From Pseudomonas lini (GTDB lineage: Bacteria > Pseudomonadota > Gammaproteobacteria > Pseudomonadales > Pseudomonadaceae), in the NCBI RefSeq assembly GCF_030812475.1, contig NZ_JAUSSR010000009.1, positions 1 to 64,000 of the forward strand: a stretch of 64,000 nucleotides of DNA. The letters are read 5' to 3'. A program made the position numbers and the translations under genes. The first letter of the stretch is position 1; each line of letters starts with the position of its first letter. A model generated the notes under the pieces. It did not search any database and had not been told where the DNA came from. It saw nothing but the letters and a program-made list of their open reading frames with translations. Shown one piece after another: positions 16,960-25,261 of the stretch.

Positions 16960-19341
16960 ATGAAATTCAGTGAAAAATGGCTGCGTGCCTGGGTTAGCCC
17001 GCAGGTAAGTCGCGACGAGCTGGTTGCCCGTCTGTCGATGGCCGGTCTTGAGGTCGATAGCGTAACGCCGGCCGCCGGCGAATTCACCGGTGTGGTGGTG
17101 GGCGAGGTGTTGAGCACCGAGCAGCACCCGGACGCCGACAAGCTGCGCGTATGCCAGGTCAGCAATGGTTCGCAGACCTTCCAGGTAGTATGCGGTGCAC
17201 CCAACGTGCGCCCGGGCCTGAAGATCCCGTTCGCCATGATCGGTGCCGAACTGCCAGGCGACTTCAAGATCAAGAAAGCCAAGCTGCGGGGCGTAGAGTC
17301 CAACGGCATGCTGTGCTCGCAAGCCGAGCTGCAAGTCGGCGAAGGCAACGACGGCCTGATGGAATTGCCGGCCGATGCGCCGGTTGGCGAAGACATCCGT
17401 GAATACCTGGGCCTGGACGACTCGAGCATCGAAGTCGACCTGACCCCGAACCGCGGCGACTGCCTGTCCCTGGCCGGCCTGGCCCGTGAAGTCGGCGCGC
17501 TGTACGCCACCGGAGTCACCCGTCCGGTCACCGCCACCGTGCCGGCCGTGCACGACGAAGTGCGTTCGGTAGAAGTGCTGGCGCCCGCCGCCTGCCCGCG
17601 TTACCTGGGTCGCGTGATCCGTAACGTCGACCTGTCCAGGGCGACGCCGCTGTGGATGGTCGAGCGTCTGCGCCGTGCCGACGTGCGCAGCATCGACGCC
17701 GCCGTCGACATCACCAACTACGTGATGCTGGAACTGGGTCAACCGCTGCACGCGTTCGACCTCGCCGAAATCAATGGCGGCATTCGCGTGCGCATGGCCG
17801 AAGAAGGCGAAAAGCTGGTACTGCTCGACGGTCAGGAAGTCAGCCTGCGTAGCGATACCCTGGTGATCGCCGACCACACCCGCGCCCTGGCCATCGCCGG
17901 CGTCATGGGCGGCGAGCACAGCGGCGTCAACACCGCGACCACCCGCGACGTATTCCTCGAAAGCGCATTCTTCGACCAGATCGCCGTCGCCGGCAAGGCC
18001 CGCTCCTACGGCCTGCACACCGACGCCTCGCACCGCTACGAGCGTGGCGTGGACTGGCAGCTGGCCCGTGAAGCCATGGAGCGCGCCACTGGCCTGCTGC
18101 TGGACATCACCGGCGGCGAAGCCGGCCCGATCATCGAAACCGTGAGCGAGCAACACCTGCCGAAAATCGCGCCGGTCACCCTGCGTGCCCAGCGCATCAC
18201 CCAGATGCTCGGCATGGAAATGCAACCGGCCGAAGTCGAGCGCCTGCTCAACGCCCTGGGCCTGACCGTATCCGCCGACGGGGCAGGGCAGTGGCGCGTA
18301 GAAGTGCCAAGCCATCGCTTCGACATCAGCCTGGAAGTCGACCTGATCGAAGAACTGGCTCGCCTGTACGGCTACAACCGTCTGCCGGTCCGCTACCCGC
18401 AAGCACGCCTGGCCCCCCAAGCCAAGGCCGAAGCCCGTAGCGACCTGCCCGAGTTGCGCCGTCTGCTGGTGGCACGTGGCTACCAGGAAGCGATCACCTA
18501 CAGCTTCATCGATCCGAAACAATTCGAATTGTTTAATCCAGGTGTCGAACCGCTGCTACTGGCGAACCCGATCTCCAACGACATGGCCGCCATGCGCTCA
18601 TCGTTGTGGCCGGGTCTGGTCAAGGCACTGCAGCACAACCTTAACCGCCAGCAGGATCGCGTCCGCCTGTTCGAAAGTGGCCTGCGCTTCGTCGGCCAGC
18701 TGGACGGTTTGAAGCAAGAGCCGATGATCGCTGGTGTGGTTTGCGGCAGTCGCCTGCCGGAAGGCTGGGCACAAGGTCGCGATGTCGTCGACTTCTTCGA
18801 CGTCAAGGCCGACGTCGAAGCCGTACTCGGTTTCGCCGGTGCCCTGGATTCGTTCACCTTCGTGCCGGGCAAACACCCTGCGTTGCACCCGGGTCAAACC
18901 GCGCGCATCGAACGTGAAGGTCGCCTGGTGGGCTACGTCGGCGCGATCCACCCCGAACTGTCGAAAACCCTCGGTCTCGACCGTCCGGTCTTCGTCTTCG
19001 AGCTGATTCTGGCCGAAGTGGCGTTGGGTAAAATGCCTAAATTCCAGGAGTTATCGCGCTTTCCTGAAGTGCGACGTGACCTGGCCCTGATCGCGCACAA
19101 AGACGTCGCCGCCAGCGCCGTACTGGACGTAATCCGTGAAAATGCAGGCGAGTGGCTGACAGACCTCAGGCTATTTGACGTGTATCAGGGTAAAGGCATT
19201 GATCCTGATAGAAAAAGCCTTGCAGTCGGCTTGACCTGGCAGCATCCATCGCGCACTCTTAATGACGATGAGGTGAATTCCACGACACAAAACATCCTCA
19301 CCTCGCTCGAACAAAGGTTGAACGCCACGTTAAGGAAGTGA
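16960..19341 (+). CDS. pheT: Phenylalanyl-tRNA synthetase, beta subunit
   Basis: At 793 residues it has the full family length. The N-terminal tRNA-binding EMAP-like domain lies at about residues 40-150, followed by the B3/B4 editing region, B5, the degenerate catalytic-like core and the C-terminal ferredoxin-like anticodon-binding domain (FPEVRRDLALIAHKDVAASAV). It recognises tRNA-Phe and edits Tyr-tRNA-Phe. AGGAG precedes the start. Confidence 0.97.
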   Translation: MKFSEKWLRAWVSPQVSRDELVARLSMAGLEVDSVTPAAGEFTGVVVGEVLSTEQHPDADKLRVCQVSNGSQTFQVVCGAPNVRPGLKIPFAMIGAELPGDFKIKKAKLRGVESNGMLCSQAELQVGEGNDGLMELPADAPVGEDIREYLGLDDSSIEVDLTPNRGDCLSLAGLAREVGALYATGVTRPVTATVPAVHDEVRSVEVLAPAACPRYLGRVIRNVDLSRATPLWMVERLRRADVRSIDAAVDITNYVMLELGQPLHAFDLAEINGGIRVRMAEEGEKLVLLDGQEVSLRSDTLVIADHTRALAIAGVMGGEHSGVNTATTRDVFLESAFFDQIAVAGKARSYGLHTDASHRYERGVDWQLAREAMERATGLLLDITGGEAGPIIETVSEQHLPKIAPVTLRAQRITQMLGMEMQPAEVERLLNALGLTVSADGAGQWRVEVPSHRFDISLEVDLIEELARLYGYNRLPVRYPQARLAPQAKAEARSDLPELRRLLVARGYQEAITYSFIDPKQFELFNPGVEPLLLANPISNDMAAMRSSLWPGLVKALQHNLNRQQDRVRLFESGLRFVGQLDGLKQEPMIAGVVCGSRLPEGWAQGRDVVDFFDVKADVEAVLGFAGALDSFTFVPGKHPALHPGQTARIEREGRLVGYVGAIHPELSKTLGLDRPVFVFELILAEVALGKMPKFQELSRFPEVRRDLALIAHKDVAASAVLDVIRENAGEWLTDLRLFDVYQGKGIDPDRKSLAVGLTWQHPSRTLNDDEVNSTTQNILTSLEQRLNATLRK

Positions 19342-19344
19342 CGT

Positions 19345-19647
19345 ATGGGGGCTTTGACGAAAGCTGAGATGGCGGAACGTCTGTATGAAGAGCTGGGCCT
19401 GAACAAACGGGAAGCCAAGGAATTGGTCGAACTGTTTTTTGAAGAAATCAGGCACGCTCTTGAAGACAACGAACAGGTCAAATTGTCCGGTTTCGGCAAT
19501 TTCGACCTCCGGGACAAACGCCAGCGGCCTGGCCGCAATCCGAAAACGGGGGAAGAAATCCCGATCACGGCTCGCCGTGTGGTCACCTTTCGTCCAGGGC
19601 AGAAGTTGAAGGCCCGAGTTGAGGCTTATGCTGGAACCAAGTCATAA
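19345..19647 (+). CDS. ihfA: Integration host factor, alpha subunit
   Basis: The 100-residue DNA-bending protein has the HU/IHF signature FGNFDLRDKRQRPGRNPKTGEE and the intercalating Pro in RPGRNPKTG. It dimerises with IhfB and acts in transcription and in phage integration. It starts three bases after pheT and overlaps the next gene. Confidence 0.96.
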   Translation: MGALTKAEMAERLYEELGLNKREAKELVELFFEEIRHALEDNEQVKLSGFGNFDLRDKRQRPGRNPKTGEEIPITARRVVTFRPGQKLKARVEAYAGTKS

Positions 19648-19984
19648 CGACGAACTCCCCGTCATCCCTGGCAAACGCTACTTCACCATCGGTGAAGTCA
19701 GCGAGCTGTGCGCCGTAAAGCCGCACGTGCTGCGCTACTGGGAGCAGGAGTTTCCTCAACTCAACCCCGTCAAGCGCCGCGGAAACCGCCGGTATTATCA
19801 GCGCCAGGACGTGCTGATGATCCGGCAGATCCGCGCGCTCCTTTACGATCAGGGGTTCACCATCGGCGGCGCGCGCTTGCGTTTGTCCGGCGATGAAGCC
19901 AAAGATGACACCACCCAGTACAAACAGATGATCCGGCAAATGATTGCCGAGTTGGAGGATGTGCTGGTTGTGCTCAAGAAATAA
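19628..19984 (+). CDS. MerR-family transcriptional regulator
   Basis: The 118-residue protein has an N-terminal winged helix-turn-helix (YFTIGEVSELCAVKPHVLRYWEQEF) and a short C-terminal helix (MIRQMIAELEDVLVVLKK). It lacks the Cys ligands of metal-sensing MerR proteins. The ATG at 19628 overlaps the end of ihfA. A TTG at 19619 with AAGG upstream is an alternative. The partner ihfA is conserved, but its targets are unknown. Confidence 0.85.
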   Translation: MLEPSHNDELPVIPGKRYFTIGEVSELCAVKPHVLRYWEQEFPQLNPVKRRGNRRYYQRQDVLMIRQIRALLYDQGFTIGGARLRLSGDEAKDDTTQYKQMIRQMIAELEDVLVVLKK

Positions 19985-20073
19985 ATTTCTGCTTTTAAAT
20001 ACTTCCAGTTTTCAAAAGCTTGGGATATATTCTTGAGCGTCCCTCGAGATGAGGGACGAGTTTCACGCCTAGT

Positions 20074-20150
20074 CGGGGCGTAGCGCAGTCCGGTAGCGCA
20101 CTAGCATGGGGTGCTAGGGGTCGAGTGTTCGAATCACTCCGTCCCGACCA
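20074..20150 (+). tRNA. tRNA-Pro (anticodon GGG)
   Basis: The 77-nt cloverleaf includes an encoded CCA end. The acceptor stem CGGGGCG pairs with CGTCCCG. The anticodon stem CTAGC / GCTAG encloses loop ATGGGGT with GGG at 34-36. The T loop is GTTCGAATC. The integrase gene begins just beyond its 3' end, so it serves as the prophage attachment site. Confidence 0.97.
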
Positions 20151-20229
20151 TATTTTTCAATGACTTAGCCCAGCTTTCGCGAGTTGGGCTTTTTCATGTG
20201 CGTGACTTTTGCGTGACTTCTCCTTTTCT
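20130..20229. other. Predicted attL region of the prophage
   Basis: The tRNA 3' half should contain the recombination core, since the inward-facing integrase gene ends only 79 bases away. The direct repeats GCGTGACTTTT and GCGTGACTTCT at 20200 and 20211 (11-bp period) are candidate integrase arm-type sites. The matching attR lies outside the window, so the core cannot be delimited. Confidence 0.55.
20167..20195 (+). terminator. Terminator downstream of tRNA-Pro
   Basis: AGCCCA / TGGGCT arms, extended inward by CT / AG, are followed by five T residues. Confidence 0.75.
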
Positions 20230-21407
20230 CACGCCTGCTTCCTCTTCAAAATTGTCAGGACCGGTCCACGCGAATCGGTTGCTGATACCATATTCGCAGC
20301 TTCAATCAGATGCCCGAGCTCCGCGCCCGAGTAGTGACTGGTGATGCTGCCGTTCTTGTGGCCCAGAAGAGCCTTGCGGTCTTCCTCGGTGACGCCTGCT
20401 GCGCGTAGCCGACGGCCAAATGTGTGTTTGAGGTCGTGGATCCTTATGGATGCATAACCTGGGTGAGCGGGGCGAAGGTTTTCCTCCTGCCAGAGTTTCG
20501 CCGCTCTCACCCGAGCCTTCTTCCAGGCCGTGTCGTTCATTCGATGCATCGCGGTGCCGTTGTAAGGGAAAACCCATTCCTTGCTCAGACCTCGCTGCTT
20601 GTCGATGATCGACTTGGCCACGTTGTTGAGCACGACCAACCGCTCATCACCGTTTTTCACTCCGGACCGTTCGTGGCGGCCGCCAAAGTCAGCCGGTATC
20701 AGAAAAACGCTGGTCCCGAGTTCCGGTACCGAAATCTCCCAATCCCATCTCAGTTTGCAGACCTCCTGCTCGCGCGTGCCGGTGTTCACCTTGAACAACG
20801 CCATCGTCTGCAGGTGGGGCGGCAATTCCGCAAACAGAATTGACTGCTCCGGCCATGACATCGGGTACGGCTTGCGGCTCGACTTCTTCTCTTCCAGCTT
20901 CGTGAGCATCGGCACGCTATCCAGCCACGGCCTTCGCTCATCGTCTCGCCACTTCCTGGCACATAACGACAAAACCCGAACCACTCGCTCGATCGAGATA
21001 TTCACCGTTCTGTTGCTCACACCCTTCTTTACCTTCCCGCCCTCGAGCTTCTTGGTCGCCAACCTGTCCTTGATGAATGGCTCCAGGGCCTGGTCATCAA
21101 TGTGGGTCAGCTGCATGTCGCCTATGAACGGGTCCAGCTGAGAAAGGTGGTGCGCTGACAACTTGATGGAAGGTTGATCCTTGAACTCCAGCAGGAAGCG
21201 AGTGGCCGCCTCCCGCCATGTCCTGACCCTCTTCACGCCATACACCTTCTGTTGCCGGATCTGCTCCAGCCGGTAGATCAGGTAGCGTTCCGCTTCTTCC
21301 CGGTCACCAGTTCTAGTGCTTTCGTAAAGTCGTTCTCCGTTGATTTTCTTGTCGATATGCCAGATGCCTTTCCTTTCGGAGAGGCCTGTGATCGATTTTC
21401 GCGCCAT
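20229..21407 (-). CDS. int: Tyrosine recombinase / prophage integrase
   Basis: The 392-residue protein carries the tyrosine recombinase catalytic set. The first Arg is in NTGTREQEVCKLRW. The HxxR-type box is HDLKHTFGRRLRAAG, the LLGHKNGSITSHYS segment follows, and its Tyr is the nucleophile. The N-terminal half (TWREAATRFLLEF) is the usual core-binding domain. It should integrate and excise the phage at tRNA-Pro. Its 5' end overlaps the upstream frame by 130 bases. Confidence 0.93.
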   Translation of the reverse strand: MARKSITGLSERKGIWHIDKKINGERLYESTRTGDREEAERYLIYRLEQIRQQKVYGVKRVRTWREAATRFLLEFKDQPSIKLSAHHLSQLDPFIGDMQLTHIDDQALEPFIKDRLATKKLEGGKVKKGVSNRTVNISIERVVRVLSLCARKWRDDERRPWLDSVPMLTKLEEKKSSRKPYPMSWPEQSILFAELPPHLQTMALFKVNTGTREQEVCKLRWDWEISVPELGTSVFLIPADFGGRHERSGVKNGDERLVVLNNVAKSIIDKQRGLSKEWVFPYNGTAMHRMNDTAWKKARVRAAKLWQEENLRPAHPGYASIRIHDLKHTFGRRLRAAGVTEEDRKALLGHKNGSITSHYSGAELGHLIEAANMVSATDSRGPVLTILKRKQA

Positions 21408-21697
21408 GATTTATCTCCTTTCAGGCGCTCGCTGCGGGGCAATTGTTGCTCCGGGGCGCGTTTTTTATCAATTGCTTTGGCCTCGACGTACGCCGTTGCC
21501 CAGTCATCCAGCTCCTGTCGATCGAAGCCGACACCGCGCTCACCGATCGGGAACTCGCTGACATAAGGGCGCACGGTTTTGTCGAACTCGGCACGGCACA
21601 TCCCCAGGTAGATGGGAGCGGCGCCGGCCCTGATGAAGCGTGGGAGGATGTTTTCGCGCTTGGGCCGGGAGGGCGCCTGCGCCAGTTCAGCAGACAT
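21278..21697 (-). CDS. Putative excisionase-like DNA-binding protein
   Basis: The 139-residue protein has a central segment, APIYLGMCRAEFDKTVRPYV followed by GVGFDRQELDDWATAYVEAK, that resembles the winged-helix excisionase/AlpA arrangement. The tail is basic and disordered. Its 3' end overlaps int by 130 bases. Position and fold suggest a recombination-directionality factor, but no family match is certain. Confidence 0.6.
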   Translation of the reverse strand: MSAELAQAPSRPKRENILPRFIRAGAAPIYLGMCRAEFDKTVRPYVSEFPIGERGVGFDRQELDDWATAYVEAKAIDKKRAPEQQLPRSERLKGDKSWRENRSQASPKGKASGISTRKSTENDFTKALELVTGKKRNAT

Positions 21698-21739
21698 AGG
21701 TGCTCCATGCCGCGCCTGGCGGCAGAAGGTGGGATGGAT

Positions 21740-22024
21740 TTACGCGTCCTTGAACGGGGCGACGTTTTCGAGTTCGTGCTTTACGCCGCCTGCATCGCGG
21801 AAGGCTTGCCATTCGGCGTAGTGGGCGGGGCAGTAGTCGATGTCGATTCCGACCTTGGCTGAGTGGTAGCCGCAGATCGACCGGTCGCAGGTCTTCCCCT
21901 TGCCGACCGGGAAGTCGCAGAGGTTCACCCCGACATCGCCGCATTCAGTGCAGTGCGGCCCGAGCTTGCCGCACATGATTCCGATCTTTCGCCGATCCTG
22001 GTCGTACACGGCGTAGCAGGTCAT
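21740..22024 (-). CDS. Cysteine-rich phage protein, probable zinc binder
   Basis: The 94-residue product has Cys/His pairs (CGKLGPHCTECG, CDFPVGKGKTCDRSICGYH, YCPAHY) that look like two zinc sites. The function is unknown. It starts at an ATGA overlap with the 21-codon frame upstream, within a minus-strand chain of coupled genes. Confidence 0.72.
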   Translation of the reverse strand: MTCYAVYDQDRRKIGIMCGKLGPHCTECGDVGVNLCDFPVGKGKTCDRSICGYHSAKVGIDIDYCPAHYAEWQAFRDAGGVKHELENVAPFKDA

Positions 22025-22086
22025 CGCCGCGGGCCCGAATAGATGAGCGAGGCCATGTAGGCGAGGGCGTAGACTGGGATGATCAT
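22021..22086 (-). CDS. 21-residue hydrophobic microprotein
   Basis: MIIPVYALAYMASLIYSGPR plus Arg is a single likely membrane segment. Its ATG overlaps the stop of the ASCH gene (ATGA), and its stop overlaps the ATG of the Cys-rich gene in the same way. This double coupling is hard to explain unless the frame is translated, if only to relay ribosomes. Confidence 0.55.
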   Translation of the reverse strand: MIIPVYALAYMASLIYSGPRR

Positions 22087-22475
22087 GGCGTCACCAGTTC
22101 GTCAGGTACTTCGAAGAAGTTGAGTCGGCCCTTCAGCGGCACAAAGGGCAGCGGCTTAGGATCGACCAGCAGAAACGCCTTCTCGCCCATGTACCAGGGC
22201 GATTCGCTGGTGTCGACGCTATCAACGAGCTCAACAGAGCCGACGATTCCGCCACGTTGCAGCTCCTCAAACGGGGCGAAGTCCACCAGTAGGTCGGTAG
22301 GCCCGAAACTTGCGACGAACATGACAGCGTCCTGGTATTCGGCACGAGTCATTCCTTGTGCAGCGTGAACCAGGAACCGTCCTCGGTGCTTGGTGTGCCA
22401 GCTGCGGTTTTCAACATCTTTCCAGCCGTGGACGATAAGCCAGGCCCACGGCTGGCGAATTGATAGTGCCTTCAT
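22083..22475 (-). CDS. ASCH domain protein
   Basis: The 130-residue protein opens MKALSIRQPWAWLIVHGWKD, the signature start of phage ASCH (PUA-like) proteins. VENRSWHTKHRGRFLVHAA follows. The fold usually binds RNA or modified bases. The exact role in phages is unknown. It lies five bases after the neighbouring gene at 22480. Confidence 0.8.
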   Translation of the reverse strand: MKALSIRQPWAWLIVHGWKDVENRSWHTKHRGRFLVHAAQGMTRAEYQDAVMFVASFGPTDLLVDFAPFEELQRGGIVGSVELVDSVDTSESPWYMGEKAFLLVDPKPLPFVPLKGRLNFFEVPDELVTP

Positions 22476-22479
22476 GGCC

Positions 22480-22791
22480 TTACTCCGTACCCATCAGGTA
22501 GGTGGGTTCAGTTGCTTCCGCCAGCCAATCCCGCAAGCATCCGCATTCGGCGTGCGGCGGATCTTCATCAGTCCACTGCATATCGAGCGTCTTGTCGCTC
22601 GTCAGCTCCACATCCCAATCCGCATATTCGACTGGATCGTCGCCGTTCATTTCAGCCAGGACGCGCCGCGCCTCGTGTTCGCTTGTAGCGGCAACCCAGT
22701 CTTGATCGCCGACACTGTAGCAGCGCAGATCGGGGCGAGCCGGCTGGCTGCCATCGAGTTTGAATGTCTGAGCTTGGTTTTCTTCAGGCAT
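22480..22791 (-). CDS. Phage hypothetical protein
   Basis: The 103-residue acidic soluble protein (RCYSVGDQDWVAATSEHEARRVL) begins MPEENQAQTFKLDG. I recognise no catalytic motif. It is the first gene of the minus-strand cluster 20.2-22.8 kb. Confidence 0.7.
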   Translation of the reverse strand: MPEENQAQTFKLDGSQPARPDLRCYSVGDQDWVAATSEHEARRVLAEMNGDDPVEYADWDVELTSDKTLDMQWTDEDPPHAECGCLRDWLAEATEPTYLMGTE

Positions 22792-22804
22792 GACTTCGTC
22801 CTTG

Positions 22805-23043
22805 CCGCTATAGCGGCTGACACTTATGGTTAAATAGGATTAATTCTTAAAGGGAGGTTCGTGTTATGGAAAACGTATTCAAGCGACCATTGTTCGTAGT
22901 TGGGATGCCTCTATTCGTTGTGGGCATTTGCACCGCAGTCCCGGGTATTTGGATCCCCGGAATTGTCTTCATGATTATTTGCGTGTCGCAGCGGCCAAAG
23001 GATTGAGAGGAAAGCTGCAGACGTCTTTGCGCTATAGCGGCTG
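22805..23043. repeat. Paired palindromic 14-bp sites flanking a small gene
   Basis: CGCTATAGCGGCTG occurs at 22806-22819 and again at 23030-23043. Its core is a perfect palindrome (CCGCTATAGCGG at the first copy, CGCTATAGCG at the second). One copy lies between the minus-strand cluster and the 46-residue gene, and the other just after that gene. They look like operator sites. Confidence 0.6.
22866..23006 (+). CDS. 46-residue two-TM membrane protein
   Basis: A strong ribosome site (AAAGGGAGG) precedes the ATG by eight bases. The product MENVFKRPLFVVGMPLFVVG continues through CTAVPGIWIPGIVFMIICVS and ends QRPKD. It has two membrane segments and short charged ends. It is on the opposite strand to its neighbours and sits between two copies of a palindromic site. 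The function is unknown, though superinfection exclusion is one possibility. Confidence 0.7.
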   Translation: MENVFKRPLFVVGMPLFVVGICTAVPGIWIPGIVFMIICVSQRPKD

Positions 23044-23418
23044 CTTTGAGGGAGAAATTAGGCTGGTCTTTAATTTTCTGTACGTTACGCATGATTCAGG
23101 TAGAGAGCCTTGATGATAAATAAGGAAATTCATATGAGATAAGTGCATTGTTTTACTGATTTTTAATTGTTGACAATAAAATTCTTAAAAGCCAGGTGGT
23201 TCATTTTTGAAACAAGTAGTGTTTCAGGCTTGAGCAAACGCTTCATTCTAAATTTCAAAAGCTCATAAAGGGTCAGTTAGTTATTAGGATTAGATTTGAT
23301 AATTTAATTATTTTTAGAATTTGCCTGCTATCCTATTTGGTGCGGCTTTGATAAGTAAATCATACCAACAAAAAAAGTTTGTTTTTTTGGATATTTCATA
23401 AGCGAAAGGAGCTCTTTG
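23007..23418. other. AT-rich intergenic region before an orphan gene
   Basis: Apart from the second palindromic site at 23030-23043, no gene is visible in these 412 bases. The base composition drops well below that of the neighbours. A TTGACA hexamer at 23170-23175 has no good -10 at the usual distance. TATCCT near 23330 is a possible -10 with a poor -35. Confidence 0.5.
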
Positions 23419-23841
23419 ATGAAATCTACAGAATCAAAAAGTACCATCAGCTTGTCCGGGCCAGAAGTTCGAACAATAAACGCACCGAATATAGGCAAGG
23501 ATAAAGAAAAACCGCCGACAGTAACTGAGAGTGATTACTCTGTTTGTATAATAAATATGTCTAGTGCATGTTTAACAATTTCCGGATTTCGACGTAGAGG
23601 AGGGTCCGATGCAGAATGGAAATGGAGCGCCATTCCTCGGACATGTCGTAATTGTACCTCTAGCTACAATCAGTGTTTTCAGGAGAAAAAATGGAGCGTG
23701 ATAGAGGTTATTGGGTGTAGCGCGGCGCCTTACGACCTTTTTGTCGGATCGGAAATTGGCAATGGAGACGTACAGGGAGCAATTCTACCAGTCGACCCAG
23801 ATTGTAGTAGCGCCGGTGGCGTTTGGGGGATTGTCGATTAG
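23419..23841 (+). CDS. AT-rich orphan accessory protein
   Basis: AAAGGAG lies seven bases before the ATG at 23419. The 140-residue product is soluble and Cys-rich (CIINMSSACL, CRNCTSSYNQC, GCSAAPYD, PDCSSAG), with no signal peptide. Codon use and GC content differ from the flanking phage genes, as expected for a moron gene acquired separately. I recognise no family. Confidence 0.7.
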   Translation: MKSTESKSTISLSGPEVRTINAPNIGKDKEKPPTVTESDYSVCIINMSSACLTISGFRRRGGSDAEWKWSAIPRTCRNCTSSYNQCFQEKKWSVIEVIGCSAAPYDLFVGSEIGNGDVQGAILPVDPDCSSAGGVWGIVD

Positions 23842-23943
23842 TATCTAGTTTGGTCCAGTCTGCCGAAAAATATTGGCAGACTGGATTCAAGTTGTGTATG
23901 GAGATCGAGTTTATGTTGGGTCATGATTGGTCGTTAAATGTAA

Positions 23944-25041
23944 TCATTTTAATCGCTCGATGCTTGCGACATAAATTTTTAGGTGTTCGTTTTTCACTTC
24001 TCCATTCAGACCGTGGTGTATCTCACGGTGGCAGTCTGGGCAGATAGCGCCGATGTACCGCGGATGATCGAGCCCGCCGTCTGATACTCGATTAACGTGG
24101 TGTGGCTCCAGATAAGGCAAACCATTTTTCTTAACGAATGGCGCTGGCTTTTCACAGCTTTCGCATTTCCCATCAGCTCTCCTTAAGACGTAATTAGCGA
24201 TACACTTACTACGACGGTAAACAGCCCTCAAGGCAGTTCCCTTTCCTCCTGTAGCAGCTGCTTCAGCCGCCGAAAGCGCGAGCCTCCTTGACTCTTCGAG
24301 CGAAATTTTTGGGGAGGTTTCGTCCTCGTCGTCGAAGCCTTTTAAACCGAGTTCAAGCCCTACAGGCACGAGATTAAACACGACGACTTGGCGATCGTTA
24401 CCGTACTTGTCGAGGCCACTGCGCCATTCATGGCTTGCGCACGCATATTCCCCTACGTATCGCTGACCGTGGCTTTTGCCTAGAGCTTCGAACACATGAA
24501 GAGAGCGCCCCTTCGCGGCATGCTGGAGGATGGAGAGGTTTCCCTTGGTGAGGGTCATGTCGTTTGATTGGCCCTCGCCGGTATAGGAAAAAACACCATC
24601 ATTGCCATGTGTATCTTCATAACCGTATTGCCCACCCGAATCACCTGTGAAAATGAAAATTGCCGGCGATTGAGCTGACGGAGAAATACCACTCCTCGAA
24701 TTTCCGCCGAACAGGTCGTGGATTTCAGTTTGTCTGTCATAAACCTGGCCAACTTCAAACCGGAGTTCTGGCTCTGATGATCTCGGTAGATTGACGATTG
24801 TGAACCCGTGGCGCTTCAGAAAACCGTTAGTGGGGTGTCCGCCTGAGAAGTCACCTACAGGCGTGCCAGTTGCCAAGGAGACTATTTTCTTCGCGGGGTA
24901 AAGCTGATCGTTCGCGCTGATAGCGTAACGGTGAGCTTGATTGTCCATCCAGCCTTTCCACTCCGGTCTGTGCCGGAATTTTTCGTCAAACTGCCTAAGA
25001 GCGCGCTCTAGCTTTTCTTTTTTTACAGCTGGCAATTTCAA
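23944..25041 (-). CDS. SRA-like/HNH modification-dependent endonuclease (McrA type)
   Basis: The 365-residue protein is modular. The N-terminal part (KLERALRQFDEKFRHRPEWK to FLKRHGFTIV) resembles the head domain of ScoMcrA-type enzymes. The middle (QVYDRQTEIHDLFGG, IFIFTGDSGGQYGYEDTH) is an SRA/YDG-like base-flipping domain. The C-terminus is an HNH nuclease with CESCEKPAP, LEPHHVNRVSDGG and CPDCHREIH. It should cut DNA carrying modified bases or backbone. I choose TTG 25041 because AAGGA lies seven bases upstream. The frame is open to 25296, where it would overlap the divergent gene. Confidence 0.82.
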   Translation of the reverse strand: MKLPAVKKEKLERALRQFDEKFRHRPEWKGWMDNQAHRYAISANDQLYPAKKIVSLATGTPVGDFSGGHPTNGFLKRHGFTIVNLPRSSEPELRFEVGQVYDRQTEIHDLFGGNSRSGISPSAQSPAIFIFTGDSGGQYGYEDTHGNDGVFSYTGEGQSNDMTLTKGNLSILQHAAKGRSLHVFEALGKSHGQRYVGEYACASHEWRSGLDKYGNDRQVVVFNLVPVGLELGLKGFDDEDETSPKISLEESRRLALSAAEAAATGGKGTALRAVYRRSKCIANYVLRRADGKCESCEKPAPFVKKNGLPYLEPHHVNRVSDGGLDHPRYIGAICPDCHREIHHGLNGEVKNEHLKIYVASIERLK

Positions 25042-25261
25042 AGTGACTTCCTTGTGGGTGGCGTATTCATAAGGAAGGGAATGCTCGCTCGTCCAACAGT
25101 TTGGCGCAATAGTCCCTGAACGGTCTTCGTGATGCTGCTGCCGGCGCGAATGTCCAAAGGTGACCAGGCTGTCTCCAAGATGTCTGAGCAAATCGAACCG
25201 TAAGTGGTGGGAGTCGGGCGGCTTGGCGGATATGATGCGGACCTGGGAAGGGAGGAACGCA
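25042..25261. promoter_or_regulatory. Divergent promoter region between the HNH and SLATT genes
   Basis: The 220 bases separate two divergent accessory genes and should hold both promoters. I see no clear operator or structured RNA. Confidence 0.4.
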
